In this document: piece by piece, positions 8,544-16,650 of the stretch
Layout: each line of letters opens with the position of its first letter
Position numbering within the stretch: position 1 is the first letter of the stretch
From: Palsa-506 sp963836355
GTDB taxonomy: Bacteria > Actinomycetota > Actinomycetes > Streptosporangiales > Streptosporangiaceae
Assembly (NCBI GenBank): GCA_963836355.1
Contig: CAWIJO010000015.1
Location: 1 to 33,784 of the forward strand
Length of the DNA stretch: 33,784 nucleotides
Direction: 5' to 3'
Translations under genes and position numbers: made by a program
The notes under the pieces: model-generated
What the model was told of the DNA's origin: nothing
What the model saw: only the letters and a program-made list of their open reading frames with translations
Databases searched by the model: none

Positions 8544-9749
8544 ATGGGGCGCCGGGGACCGGGAGCGCTGCCGCAGGTCGAGAAGCGTGAGCAGTTCGCC
8601 AGGCTGATCGCGCAGGGCTACAACAACTCGGAGGCGTGCCGGATCGTCGGGATCAACCGGCGGACCGGGAAATGGTGGCGACACGGCCGCACAATCGTCA
8701 CCAGGGACGGCAGGAAGCTGCATTATTCTCCCGTGGTCACACGGGGGCAGGTGGCCGGGCGGGAGATCTCTGACCGGTATTTGTCTGAGGATGAGCGGGT
8801 GCGGATCGCTGACCTGCGCAAGGCGGGGGCCGGGGTGCGGGTGATCGCGGAGCGGCTGGGCCGCAGCCCGTCGACGATCAGCCGGGAGCTGCGCCGGAAC
8901 CGGGATCCGGGCAGCGGCCAGTACCGGCCATTTGCCGCGCGCAAGCTGGCCGCGCGGCGGCGTACCCGGCCGCGGGCGGGCAAGATCGCTGGTGATGAGG
9001 TACTACGGCAGTTCGTGCAGGAGCGGCTGGCCAGGCGGTGGAGCCCGGAGCAGGTCAGTCAGGCGCTGCGCCGCGCGTTCCCTGGCGAGCGGGCGCGACA
9101 TGTCGTGCACGAGACCATCTACCAGGCGGTCTACCGCTCCGAGCTCGGCGGGCTTTCCCGCGAGCTGCCAGCCCGGGTACTGCGCACCCGCAGACGGCGG
9201 CGCAGGCCACACCGGCGGCCGGGCGAGCGCCGCCTGAACGGGATCACCGCCATGACCATGCTTGATCAGCGGCCCGCCGAGGCCGCTGGCCGCGGCGAGT
9301 GCGGGCACTGGGAGGGCGACCTGATTACCGGCGCGTCCAACCGGTCAGCGATCGGCACCCTGGTGGACCGGGCGTCGCGGTTCACGATCCTGCTCCACCT
9401 GCCCGGCCGGCACACCGCCGAGGCGGTCCGCGACGCACTCATCGCCGCCATGTCTTCGCTGCCCCCGCAGATGCGCCGCTCGCTAACCTGGGACCAGGGC
9501 AAAGAGATGGCGCTGCACCGGGAGATCACCGCCGCGCTGGGCATGCCGGTGTACTTCTGCGACAAGGCCAGCCCCTGGCAGCGACCGTCTAACGAGAACA
9601 CCAACGGCCTGCTCCGCCAGTACTTCCCCAAGGGCAGCGACCTGCGCGCCCACGGGCCGGGCGAGCTGGCCGCAGTGGCCGCCGAGCTGAACACCCGGCC
9701 GCGCAAGACTCTCGGCTGGGACACCCCCACCGCACGGCTCGGCCTGTGA
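8544..9749 (+). CDS. IS30-family transposase (intact)
   Basis: This 401-residue DDE transposase is open from end to end. An N-terminal helix-turn-helix (YNNSEACRIVGINRRTGKWW) and a second one (LSEDERVRIADLRKAGAGVR, then IAERLGRSPSTISRELRRN) bind the ends. The catalytic core shows GHWEGDLI (first Asp), SLTWDQGKEM (second Asp) and RPSNENTNGLLRQYFPKG (Glu). GGGGG about five bases before the ATG at 8544 supports the start. Being intact, it could still be active, unlike most IS genes in this window. Confidence 0.93.
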   Translation: MGRRGPGALPQVEKREQFARLIAQGYNNSEACRIVGINRRTGKWWRHGRTIVTRDGRKLHYSPVVTRGQVAGREISDRYLSEDERVRIADLRKAGAGVRVIAERLGRSPSTISRELRRNRDPGSGQYRPFAARKLAARRRTRPRAGKIAGDEVLRQFVQERLARRWSPEQVSQALRRAFPGERARHVVHETIYQAVYRSELGGLSRELPARVLRTRRRRRRPHRRPGERRLNGITAMTMLDQRPAEAAGRGECGHWEGDLITGASNRSAIGTLVDRASRFTILLHLPGRHTAEAVRDALIAAMSSLPPQMRRSLTWDQGKEMALHREITAALGMPVYFCDKASPWQRPSNENTNGLLRQYFPKGSDLRAHGPGELAAVAAELNTRPRKTLGWDTPTARLGL

Positions 9750-9789
9750 ACCACGACAGCACGCCAGCACCCCGGCGGGCGGGCCTGCG

Positions 9790-10470
9790 ATGATGGTCCG
9801 CGTGCCAGACATCCGACGCCGCACTCCCGAGCCGCCGCCTGCGGGGCTGCCGGAAATCCAGTTCAAGCCCGGCATGGCGAACGAGCTGCTGCACGAGCTG
9901 GCGCCGCTGCTGGCCGAGGAAGGCATCGACGTCGATAACATCGACGTCCCCGACCTGGACACACTCCAGCGGGCGCTCGGCCGCGCCGTCGAACGGCACA
10001 ACATGGCCATGTTCACCCCCGCCGGCCAGGCCCGCGAACTAGCAGCCGTCACCATGAGACTCACCGCCGAGGCCATTGCCGACGGCGACACACGGCTCGC
10101 CGCCTCGATCTTGGACCAGGCCCAGCCCGAGTCCCCGGACGGTTCGTCGGCCACCGTCTCCGCCTGCGTCGGGCTCGCGCTGGGCCTGCTCGACCAGTGG
10201 CTGAGCGGAAACGACACCCAAGCCCCGGCCGGCCTGGCAAAGCTGACCCGGCTGCCTGCCGGGCACTGGACCGGCGAACGCGCCGCCACCGACATCCTCA
10301 CCCTCGCGCGCAAGGGACGCGCCTTCGCCGCCCTCGACGCGCTGATCACCCGGCAAGGCGGCCATCACGTCCTCTACGGCAGCGCTCTCATCCTCGCCGC
10401 CGCGCTTCAGGCCTGGTCACGACACGCCGACACCCCAGTCATCGACCTGGCCCGGACCGTCGTCCGCTAG
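9790..10470 (+). CDS. Hypothetical passenger protein of the IS30 element
   Basis: The frame encodes about 226 residues and lies between the transposase stop and the right end of IS30, in the same direction, 40 bases downstream. Third positions are almost all G or C, so it is likely to be real. The product is soluble, mostly helical in appearance and acidic in its first third (LLAEEGIDVDNIDVPDL). I do not recognise a domain. A start at the second ATG (9793) is equally possible. It could be an accessory or regulatory protein of the transposon, or an unrelated captured gene. Confidence 0.6.
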   Translation: MMVRVPDIRRRTPEPPPAGLPEIQFKPGMANELLHELAPLLAEEGIDVDNIDVPDLDTLQRALGRAVERHNMAMFTPAGQARELAAVTMRLTAEAIADGDTRLAASILDQAQPESPDGSSATVSACVGLALGLLDQWLSGNDTQAPAGLAKLTRLPAGHWTGERAATDILTLARKGRAFAALDALITRQGGHHVLYGSALILAAALQAWSRHADTPVIDLARTVVR

Positions 10471-10589
10471 CCGCTACCATCCGGCTATCACAGGCTGTGT
10501 TGCGACGATGGCTGGAATCCGCCCCGTCATAGTGGGGCCAATTCGAGCCGTCGTAGCCACGGCGTGGATGCAGCCGGCATCCTCCCGGC

Positions 10590-10853
10590 CGGATCAGCTT
10601 CCCCCATGCCCTCGCCGCCGCGGCCAGCACCATCACGGCGGCTTCCCCTGACCAGCTTGACCTGGCCCTGGCCAACTTCCTGGTGAAGATCCTCGAACCA
10701 CAGTTCTCCGTCCGGGACTGCCCCGGCCGGGCCACCCCCCGCAAGACGAAAAAGGCCGGCGATTTCCCCAGGCGCGGGGACCACGAGCCAAGTGTGACCC
10801 ACGTCACCCGGCGAATCGAACTCCACTGCCTCAAACTCCTGTTAAGAACCTAA
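10590..10853 (+). pseudogene. IS4-type transposase, 3' fragment
   Basis: The frame reads GRISFPHALAAAASTITAAS, then the C-terminal DLALANFLVKILEPQFSVRD and a basic tail with KTKKAGDF, stopping at TAA 10851-10853 just inside the right inverted repeat. This is the usual end of the same transposase that begins at 7705. The catalytic Glu region is missing. Confidence 0.65.
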
Positions 10854-10896
10854 AGGCAAGGCCATTGGGCCGGGCGACCTCGGCGGGGCAGGCAGG

Positions 10897-12246
10897 TCAA
10901 TCGCCCAAGCCGCCATGCTCCGCAGCACCGCCGTAGTCGCGCCGTCCAAGCTTACGCCGACACTTGACCCGGCCCGTCTCCGGCCGCGATGAACGCTCGT
11001 ACGCTCGTTCGATCAAGCCGCATGATTCGCCAGCCTTGGCTACATAGGCCGGCAAGACTCTGTCTAGCTTCTGGATATAAGCTGCACGGTCGAGCACCAG
11101 CTGGTCAAAGAGTACGGTTAGTCTGTTGGCGGTAACGTCTTCTATGGGCAGCACCCAGTTTTCAAGCTCGAGATCGCGCATGATGCCCGTCGTTTTGTGC
11201 TCGTATTCGATTGCCAGCGCGGGCACTCCTCCGGTCAGCGCGAAAATAATCGAATGGAACCGAGTACCGACTAAGTAGGCCAAGTTCACGAAGATGGACT
11301 TAATCTCGTGATGCGTAAAGCGCTGATCCAGGAAAACAACATTACTTCTCGTCCCAAGCAGATCTTGGATACGCGTGCCGACCACCCTGTCATCGTCGTT
11401 TTGCTCTGTCGAAGTTACCTGGGCAATCACCGCTACGCGCAGGCCGCTGCGACGGCTGACACGGTCGATGAACTCGGCCATGGCTCGCTCGTAGTCATGC
11501 TGCGCGGCTCCCGGCAGCCAGGACCGGACGGTGATGCCGACCACTTGCTCGTCAGGCCGTTTCAAGCCGAGCAATGGCCGGACATCAAGCTCTGCCTGAG
11601 ATCTGAACATAAAAGCACTGTCGGGAACCTGAATAACGGTCTCGCCGGTCAGTCCCAGGTTGGCAAGTAAACCTTTCGACCTTGCCTCACGGACCAAGAT
11701 CAAGTCAGCGTATTTCAGGCCGAGTGCAGCGATCTTGCGCTGCACTGCGGTCGGATAGGGACCGAACGACTGAGCATATAGGTACACTGGCTTGCCAAGC
11801 GCCTTGGCTAGCCATATTTGATGCATTAGTAATAACAGCATGACAGTGCTCACTGCGTTGCTCTTGGCACGTAAGTAACCACCGCCGACGCAGACTTGCA
11901 TATCGGCGTCTGCCAGCAACTGCATCGGCGCTCGCCAACTGCGCGGCAACGGTAGCTGTACATGCCAAGCGCGACGCACAGTTGCGTACAAGGCCGTGTA
12001 TAGAACCGTGGTAATAGCCAGCAACAGTTTCCGCAGCCTACCGATACCTGGCGCCACCGCGCCGCGCATGAGCGAATTGCACACGGGAACGCCATCGAAA
12101 GTATAACCAGTCTTTATCGTGTCTAGGGTAAATATATTCAGTTGTGGGTTTCGAAACGTACGCCTGAGTTCGCTTATCTGTACCGATAATATGGCCGCAT
12201 CACCATTGTTGTGACTAGAGTACACATGCGAGATCACAATTTTCAT
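10897..12246 (-). CDS. Polysaccharide pyruvyl transferase family protein
   Basis: The 449-residue product has the family layout: N-terminal KIVISHVYSSHNNGDAAI (glycine/aspartate loop), a middle VCVGGGYLRAKS and LYAQSFGPYP, and a C-terminal LVGTRFHSIIFALTGGVPAL followed by IEYEHKTTGIM. Family members (CsaB/WcaK type) transfer pyruvate from phosphoenolpyruvate to a hexose as a ketal, adding negative charge to cell-wall or exopolysaccharides. ATG at 12246 is preferred because GAGGA lies seven bases upstream; a TTG two codons earlier is less likely. It is transcribed away from the DUF1616-like gene and ends 28 bases from the IS4 end, so its basic C-terminal tail could have been changed by that insertion. 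Codon use is less GC-rich than in neighbours. Confidence 0.85.
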   Translation of the reverse strand: MKIVISHVYSSHNNGDAAILSVQISELRRTFRNPQLNIFTLDTIKTGYTFDGVPVCNSLMRGAVAPGIGRLRKLLLAITTVLYTALYATVRRAWHVQLPLPRSWRAPMQLLADADMQVCVGGGYLRAKSNAVSTVMLLLLMHQIWLAKALGKPVYLYAQSFGPYPTAVQRKIAALGLKYADLILVREARSKGLLANLGLTGETVIQVPDSAFMFRSQAELDVRPLLGLKRPDEQVVGITVRSWLPGAAQHDYERAMAEFIDRVSRRSGLRVAVIAQVTSTEQNDDDRVVGTRIQDLLGTRSNVVFLDQRFTHHEIKSIFVNLAYLVGTRFHSIIFALTGGVPALAIEYEHKTTGIMRDLELENWVLPIEDVTANRLTVLFDQLVLDRAAYIQKLDRVLPAYVAKAGESCGLIERAYERSSRPETGRVKCRRKLGRRDYGGAAEHGGLGD

Positions 12247-12771
12247 CGACAATCCTCAGTATCGCTATTATCGGATTCTAACTATCATTAACTCGGCGAA
12301 GAATTTGCCCGGGCCGGATCGCTGAGCGTACCTTCATCATGGGATAGCCATCCATCGTAACCACGAACAGCATGCGCGCTTGCTCATCGGGTTCAAGAGC
12401 ATTATCAACGCGCACCGCGGCATAGTCTATCATCGATCATGACCAAGGTGCGCATCTACCTAACGAATGGCGGTTGCCGTGCCAGAAGTCGCCGGATTAT
12501 AGCGCCGAGGACTGAGACAGAGGGCTCGACGAAAGCTATCGTATCCTTCGCCGTTTTGCGGGTGAATCGCCCGTCTTGGTTAGGAAAGACCGCTGCGCTG
12601 CACGTACGATTTTCGCGAAGAGACTGCGCACAGCCGCACAGCCGGATAAGATACCGTTTCTCTGCAGTTACCGCTGTGCCCTATGCGGGCCCTATAACCC
12701 GGTGGTAACCGCGGGAACCATCTGGCAATGCCACTGGAAGCTATGAAACAGTTCATCGTTACGTATCACTC
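12247..12771. other. Divergent intergenic region, glycan locus
   Basis: This region separates the minus-strand pyruvyl transferase gene from the plus-strand DUF1616-like gene and should hold both promoters. The part next to the pyruvyl transferase gene (12250-12300) is AT-rich. An open frame at 12439-12708 has no recognisable product, no good ribosome site and mixed third positions, so I do not call it. Confidence 0.45.
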
Positions 12772-13410
12772 ATGCAGCCTGGTGAGGTTCGCGTCGAGAC
12801 TCGCCTCCTGGCCGGCTGGCCGATTCTTGTGGTCGTCGGCTGCGTCCAGCGACCTGCGGACAGGGTGCAGGCATTGAACTCCCCGCTGCGCCGATCCGGT
12901 ACGAAGTGGACTGGTCAGCTGCACAGTGACCATGAACCGCGAGCAAGCCAGGAGCCGCGAGCGGACCGGGAACCGCGAGGGCGGCGTTGGTGGTCGATCC
13001 TGACACCCCTCGCATTGCTCGCTATCGGAGCAAGCCTGCTCTGGCCAGGCCGCCACCAGTGGGCTCTGTCGCTTTTCCGGCAGCCGGCCCGTTACACCGT
13101 CCTGTCCTTCAGCCATGCATCGGCCCTTCCGCCGAAGGCGCATATCAACGAGCCGATCAGGGTCTCTTTCGTGGTCGGTAACCAGGAGGGACATGCAGTC
13201 GAGTACAGGTACGTCCTCAGCACGAGCGGTGATGGCAGATTTCGCATCCTGAGAGAGGCAAAGAGGGCCGTCGCCGCCGACGCGACATGGGTAGTGTCGG
13301 CGGTGGTCTGGCCGAGGTGCGGCAGCTCACGCTGCCGCATTGAGGTCTCACTTCCCGGACATCCGGAAAAGATCGACTTCCTGATCACAATCACGGCTCC
13401 GGGAGCGTAG
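12772..13410 (+). CDS. DUF1616-like single-pass membrane protein
   Basis: After a charged, Arg/Glu-rich N-terminus there is one helix (WWSILTPLALLAIGASLLW, about residues 73-91), then a domain of about 110 residues predicted outside the membrane. It begins YTVLSFSHASALPP and contains EPIRVSFVVGNQEGHAVEYR. The pattern of a 'nxE' turn with a following Y-x-V strand resembles the C-terminal Ig-like domain of DUF1616 proteins, which occur near archaeal and actinobacterial surface-glycan genes. Similarity is modest, so the name is tentative. The start is uncertain: ATG 12772 gives 212 residues, and a TTG near 12873 with AGGGTG upstream gives a shorter protein beginning just before NSPLRRS. Only one base separates its stop from the deacetylase start, so the two are probably translationally coupled. 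Confidence 0.55.
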   Translation: MQPGEVRVETRLLAGWPILVVVGCVQRPADRVQALNSPLRRSGTKWTGQLHSDHEPRASQEPRADREPRGRRWWSILTPLALLAIGASLLWPGRHQWALSLFRQPARYTVLSFSHASALPPKAHINEPIRVSFVVGNQEGHAVEYRYVLSTSGDGRFRILREAKRAVAADATWVVSAVVWPRCGSSRCRIEVSLPGHPEKIDFLITITAPGA

Positions 13411-13411
13411 C

Positions 13412-14137
13412 GTGCCTGAACGACAAGTCATGGTGACCACCAGCTGGGACGACGGTCACGAACTCGACATGAAACTTGCCCATGTACTCGATGAGCTTGG
13501 CTTTGCCGGCACGTTCTACGTCTCGCCGCAGTCAGCGGAGATTCCCGCAGAAAAGCGGATTAGCGGCGCGGCATTGCGTGACCTCGCGGGGCGCTTCGAG
13601 ATCGGTAGTCACACGCTCACTCACCCGCACCTCACCCGGTTGTCCCTGAAGAACGCGGCGAGCGAGATCAGGCTGGGTAACGAGGCGCTGCAGGACGTCT
13701 TGGGGAGGCCAGTCACCTCCTTCTGTTATCCCTACGGGGCGTATCGTGCTCAGCACGTTGAGCTAGTGCGAACAGCAGGCTTTCTGGTGGCCCGTACGAT
13801 TCGGCGTTTCTGTACCGGGGCCGCGGCTGATCTGCTGCAGATGGGCACGACCACGCATGCTGCCCGCTACCTTGCTGACGGATGGCCGGTCGCCCGGAGG
13901 AGTCGAAAGGTTCGCCAGGCGTGTGCCATGTGGGGCAATTGGGAGGTCCTTGCCCGGCAGCTTTTCCAGGAGGCTAGAGCAGACGGCGGTGTCTATCACC
14001 TTTGGGGTCATAGCTGGGAAATCCAGAAAAACGACGACTGGTCCCGGCTTCGCTCACTGCTGCGCTACATCGCTGATCACGACGTTACGTTCGTGACTAA
14101 CGGAGAACTGGCCGAGCGGCCGCCGGGCACGCGGTGA
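13412..14137 (+). CDS. Polysaccharide deacetylase (NodB homology domain)
   Basis: The product has 241 residues and starts at GTG, with GGGAG upstream in the end of the previous gene. NodB motifs are visible: TSWDDGHELD (metal and catalytic Asp pair), SHTLTHPHL (two metal-binding His) and FCYPYGAY (motif 3, lacking the usual Arg). A C-terminal HLWGHSWEI is typical of a subgroup of these enzymes. The family removes N- or O-acetyl groups from sugars using a divalent metal. No signal peptide is seen, so it probably acts in the cytoplasm on a sugar nucleotide or lipid-linked glycan, not on finished polymer. It lies directly after the DUF1616-like gene. Confidence 0.85.
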   Translation: MPERQVMVTTSWDDGHELDMKLAHVLDELGFAGTFYVSPQSAEIPAEKRISGAALRDLAGRFEIGSHTLTHPHLTRLSLKNAASEIRLGNEALQDVLGRPVTSFCYPYGAYRAQHVELVRTAGFLVARTIRRFCTGAAADLLQMGTTTHAARYLADGWPVARRSRKVRQACAMWGNWEVLARQLFQEARADGGVYHLWGHSWEIQKNDDWSRLRSLLRYIADHDVTFVTNGELAERPPGTR

Positions 14138-14200
14138 CCGGCCGCCGGGCATGCGGTGACCAGAGGCGGCGGGCATGCGGTGACCAGAGGCGGCGGGCCG
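14121..14200. repeat. Short tandem repeat at the end of the deacetylase gene
   Basis: Three adjoining units (14121-14142, 14143-14166, 14167-14190) share CGSCGGGCAYGCGGTGACC, followed by a partial fourth (14191-14200). The first unit includes the stop codon of the deacetylase. Each unit repeats a TGA in the same relative place. It looks like slipped-strand expansion of the gene end. Confidence 0.75.
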
Positions 14201-14255
14201 ATGTCGTCCCGCTGACAAGGATCTCGGCTGCAACAGTGCTGGTGCGGAGGGATAG

Positions 14256-14786
14256 ATGAGCGGCCGACCTAGCCAGGACAGGAGGACCCGGCGGCTGGCC
14301 TTGGAGGCGTCGGCGGCAGGGCTGGCCTACGCCGCTGGTCTGTGCTGGGCCAGCGTGTGTCTGCTGGCCAGCTTCCGGCCGGATGACCTGAGCACCCCTT
14401 ACTGGCGGGGGGTGCCAGGACTGCGGTCCGACAGCTGTGGGATCCTGGCTTTCTTCGCCACCGGGGTCTGCCTAGCCACGAGCGAGTATCTCCGGCTGGG
14501 TCGACGTCGTAACGCGGCAGCAGGAAACGCGCAGGCGCCGTCGGGCGGTCCGGCGATGCTCATGGCCGTGGCGGTCGCTGAGACCGTGGCGGTGCTGGCG
14601 ACCGGGCTGACCGTCTACCTGTCCGTGAATGCAGTCACGCATCCGGCAACGCTCCGTGTCGAGGCGACGCATCTGGCAGGGTGGCCCACAGAGGGGACGT
14701 TGCGAGTGGTGGCGCTGCTCTTGTGCGCATGCTCCGTCGCGGTGCTTCGCTGCCTGCTGGCTGCCCCGCCGGTCCGCTCGACCTGA
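14256..14786 (+). CDS. Small four-helix membrane protein, function unknown
   Basis: The frame encodes 176 residues with good coding character and GGAGGG five bases before the ATG. Four hydrophobic stretches are visible: around residues 18-37, 62-78, 98-124 and 145-170. An extracytoplasmic-type loop lies between the first two (RPDDLSTPYWRGVPGLRSD). I do not recognise a family. It follows the deacetylase by 118 bases and faces the acyltransferase gene, whose stop is 39 bases away, so it ends the plus-strand group. A structural or partner role in glycan export is possible but unsupported. Confidence 0.65.
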   Translation: MSGRPSQDRRTRRLALEASAAGLAYAAGLCWASVCLLASFRPDDLSTPYWRGVPGLRSDSCGILAFFATGVCLATSEYLRLGRRRNAAAGNAQAPSGGPAMLMAVAVAETVAVLATGLTVYLSVNAVTHPATLRVEATHLAGWPTEGTLRVVALLLCACSVAVLRCLLAAPPVRST

Positions 14787-14825
14787 TCTCGCGCTGCGGC
14801 AAATGGGCGCGGGCGGGCCAATAGT

Positions 14826-15560
14826 TTACTGCCGCCATGACACGCCCTCGCGAACGACTCGGGCGGGATTGCCTGCTACGACGACCCCGCCTGGGACCTC
14901 CGAGGTGACGACGCTGCCGGCGGCCACGATCGCCCCGTCACCGATCGTCACTCCGGCCAGGACTATCGCCCCCGTGCCAATCCACACCTGATTCCCGATT
15001 GTGACGCGCTGTGAGCGCGGCCGTGGAGTTCCCTGGACGACGAGCTCGTGGACATTGGTGTCAAGCACGTTGGTGTTCCAGGAGATTGAGCACCCCGATC
15101 CGATCCTGATGTGCTCGAAGCACGTCACGGTCGAGCAGTCGTTGATGTACGACCGGGCACCTATCTCAAGGTGACCGCCGTCGTTGACGAACACCCTCGT
15201 CCCGCGGTGTATCTGGACCGTGCCTTCGATCGAAAGTCGAGCGTCCTTGCCGAGATGTAACGAGCAAGGCATCGGCGTGAGATGAGCGAAGCCAAGGAAC
15301 AGGAAGGACCCTCTGACGATGTGGATTCTCGACCCATGTCCCACCTTCAGCCGGGTGCCCCTCGACACGATGCACCATCCGCCATGGCGGGCACTTAGGT
15401 AAAGCGTCCGAAGAACTGAGACATGCAATGCGACGCGAAGCACCTTGCCCAGGTTGACCTGCTCGTTGGTCTCCGGAAGCAGGCGACGGAGCCGCCCTGC
15501 GGGCCAGGCATCGGCCCGCCGGCCGCGGGGCGACGCCTGACGGTCAGCGCTTGCTCGCAT
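14826..15560 (-). CDS. Left-handed beta-helix (hexapeptide repeat) acyltransferase
   Basis: The product has about 244 residues. Its central and C-terminal part shows the hexapeptide pattern (LEIGARSYINDCSTVTCFEH, IRIGSGCSISWNT, VTIGNQVWIGTGAIVLAGVT, IGDGAIVAAGSVV) ending in GNPARVV, the classic end of WbbJ/WcaF-type O-acetyltransferases. His in NVHELVV is at the position of the catalytic base. These trimeric enzymes usually move acetyl from acetyl-CoA to a sugar hydroxyl. ATG 15560 overlaps the end of the preceding GT4 gene by 17 bases; longer in-frame starts would overlap further. The overlap means that it is the last gene of the minus-strand operon. It and the deacetylase would have opposite effects on glycan acylation. 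Confidence 0.87.
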   Translation of the reverse strand: MRASADRQASPRGRRADAWPAGRLRRLLPETNEQVNLGKVLRVALHVSVLRTLYLSARHGGWCIVSRGTRLKVGHGSRIHIVRGSFLFLGFAHLTPMPCSLHLGKDARLSIEGTVQIHRGTRVFVNDGGHLEIGARSYINDCSTVTCFEHIRIGSGCSISWNTNVLDTNVHELVVQGTPRPRSQRVTIGNQVWIGTGAIVLAGVTIGDGAIVAAGSVVTSEVPGGVVVAGNPARVVREGVSWRQ

Positions 15561-16647
15561 GTGCGTATACCCGCTCGAATTCTGCACCGACCGCTCTCCA
15601 TGAGTACTTAGTGGCGAAACGCCGTGATGCCTCGCTCATGCGCCGATATTGGTCCGGGTCATTAGTGACGCTCAGCAGTGCTTGGCGCAGCGCCGCCGGA
15701 TCCCCCAGAGGCGCCAGAATACCGTTCTGGCCAGCTACGACAACGTCACGGTTCCCCGGTATATCCGTCGCGACGACCGGCAGCGCCATCGCCAGGGCTT
15801 CTAGCAGCACGAGCGGCATTCCTTCTCGTTCGGATGGCAAGACGAACACGTCCGCGTTCCGGTACAGTCCGTGGAGCCCGGCTCCGTCCGCCCGGCCGTG
15901 GAATCGCACATTCTTCAGCCGCAGGTCATGGACGGCCTGCTTCAGTTCCGCTTCCAGTTCCCCCTCGCCGACCAGGGTCGTCTCGAACTTCTCTGACACG
16001 CCGTCCAGGGCGCGAAGGAACAGCAGGAGGTTCTTCTGGACAGACAGCCTACCCACGAAAAGCAACCGGGGCTTCGGGTGCAGGACCCGCTGACCAGCAT
16101 AGAAGAACGTCTCATCGACTCCATTGGGAATCACGGCAATCCGTTCCGGGTCGACACCGTACTTCGAAGCCACTGCCGACTTCTGCTCGTGAGTGAACGT
16201 CACGACAGTCGCCGCGGCACGAAGGACGCGTCGCAGCATCAGCGGCTTGTAGGCCCTAAGCATGAATCCGGCCCATCCGGATGGGCCCACATCAAGGTGC
16301 AGGTGCGCGACATACGGCAGCCTACGGACAAGGTGCACGGCGTAAACCACCTCCGGGACGAAGGCCTGCGCGACATGCAAATGGACGACCGAGCGCGCTG
16401 GCAGTCTGAGGAGTTCGCCAGGTAGGCCCGGGATGATGGCGGTATGGGCGACCTGCCACGATCGAAGGCGCCGCACGAAATCTGTCCTGCAGGAACCGCC
16501 GGTCCTCGACTGCCCGTCCAGGGAGGTTAAGACACCTACGTCGAGGCCCTGCATCTTCCGATTCGCCGCCAGCGCCTCGACGACCTTCTCTAGGCCACCG
16601 AGAAACGGCGGATAATGAGCGGTCACATGTACGACGGGCGCATTCAT
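15544..16647 (-). CDS. GT4-family glycosyltransferase
   Basis: This 367-residue GT-B enzyme starts VVHVTAHYPPFLGGLEKVVE, with IAVIPNGVD before the donor domain, LLFVGRLSVQKNLLLFL, and the E-x7-E signature in SEREGMPLVLLEALAMALPV followed by GNRDVV. It should transfer a sugar from a nucleotide donor to a lipid-linked or glycan acceptor in the cytoplasm with retention of configuration. It starts three bases after the stop of the GT2 gene upstream and overlaps the acyltransferase downstream, so it is an inner gene of a tight operon. Intact, no oddities. Confidence 0.9.
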   Translation of the reverse strand: MNAPVVHVTAHYPPFLGGLEKVVEALAANRKMQGLDVGVLTSLDGQSRTGGSCRTDFVRRLRSWQVAHTAIIPGLPGELLRLPARSVVHLHVAQAFVPEVVYAVHLVRRLPYVAHLHLDVGPSGWAGFMLRAYKPLMLRRVLRAAATVVTFTHEQKSAVASKYGVDPERIAVIPNGVDETFFYAGQRVLHPKPRLLFVGRLSVQKNLLLFLRALDGVSEKFETTLVGEGELEAELKQAVHDLRLKNVRFHGRADGAGLHGLYRNADVFVLPSEREGMPLVLLEALAMALPVVATDIPGNRDVVVAGQNGILAPLGDPAALRQALLSVTNDPDQYRRMSEASRRFATKYSWRAVGAEFERVYAHASKR

Positions 16648-16650
16648 GAC

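Larger units (their letters stand above)
8505..10514 (+). mobile_element. IS30-family element with a passenger gene
   Basis: The ends carry short imperfect inverted repeats. TCGTCGCAACA at 8511-8521 on the left matches the complement of TGTTGCGACGA at 10497-10507 on the right, so the limits are good to a few bases only. The element holds an intact transposase and a second reading frame downstream. It lies inside the IS4 transposase. Flanking IS4 sequence does not rejoin cleanly: a middle section, which I estimate at about 100 residues or more, is absent, so a deletion accompanied or followed the insertion. Confidence 0.7.
7661..10868. mobile_element. IS4-type element, interrupted by IS30
   Basis: The ends are inverted: CCAATGGCCTTG at 7661-7672 and its complement at 10857-10868, with further partial matches inward. 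Between them lie a 5' and a 3' piece of one IS4-type transposase, separated by a complete IS30 element. No clear target-site duplication is visible outside the ends. The element sits between the DUF2206-like gene and the convergent pyruvyl transferase gene and so splits the glycan locus. Confidence 0.65.

Noticed and set aside
12439..12708. Plus-strand frame of 89 residues in the divergent intergenic region
   Set aside because: Mixed third positions, basic composition with no domain, no ribosome site.
14121..14200. Possible CRISPR-like repeat array
   Set aside because: Units adjoin with no spacers and include a stop codon of the preceding gene; no cas genes are present.
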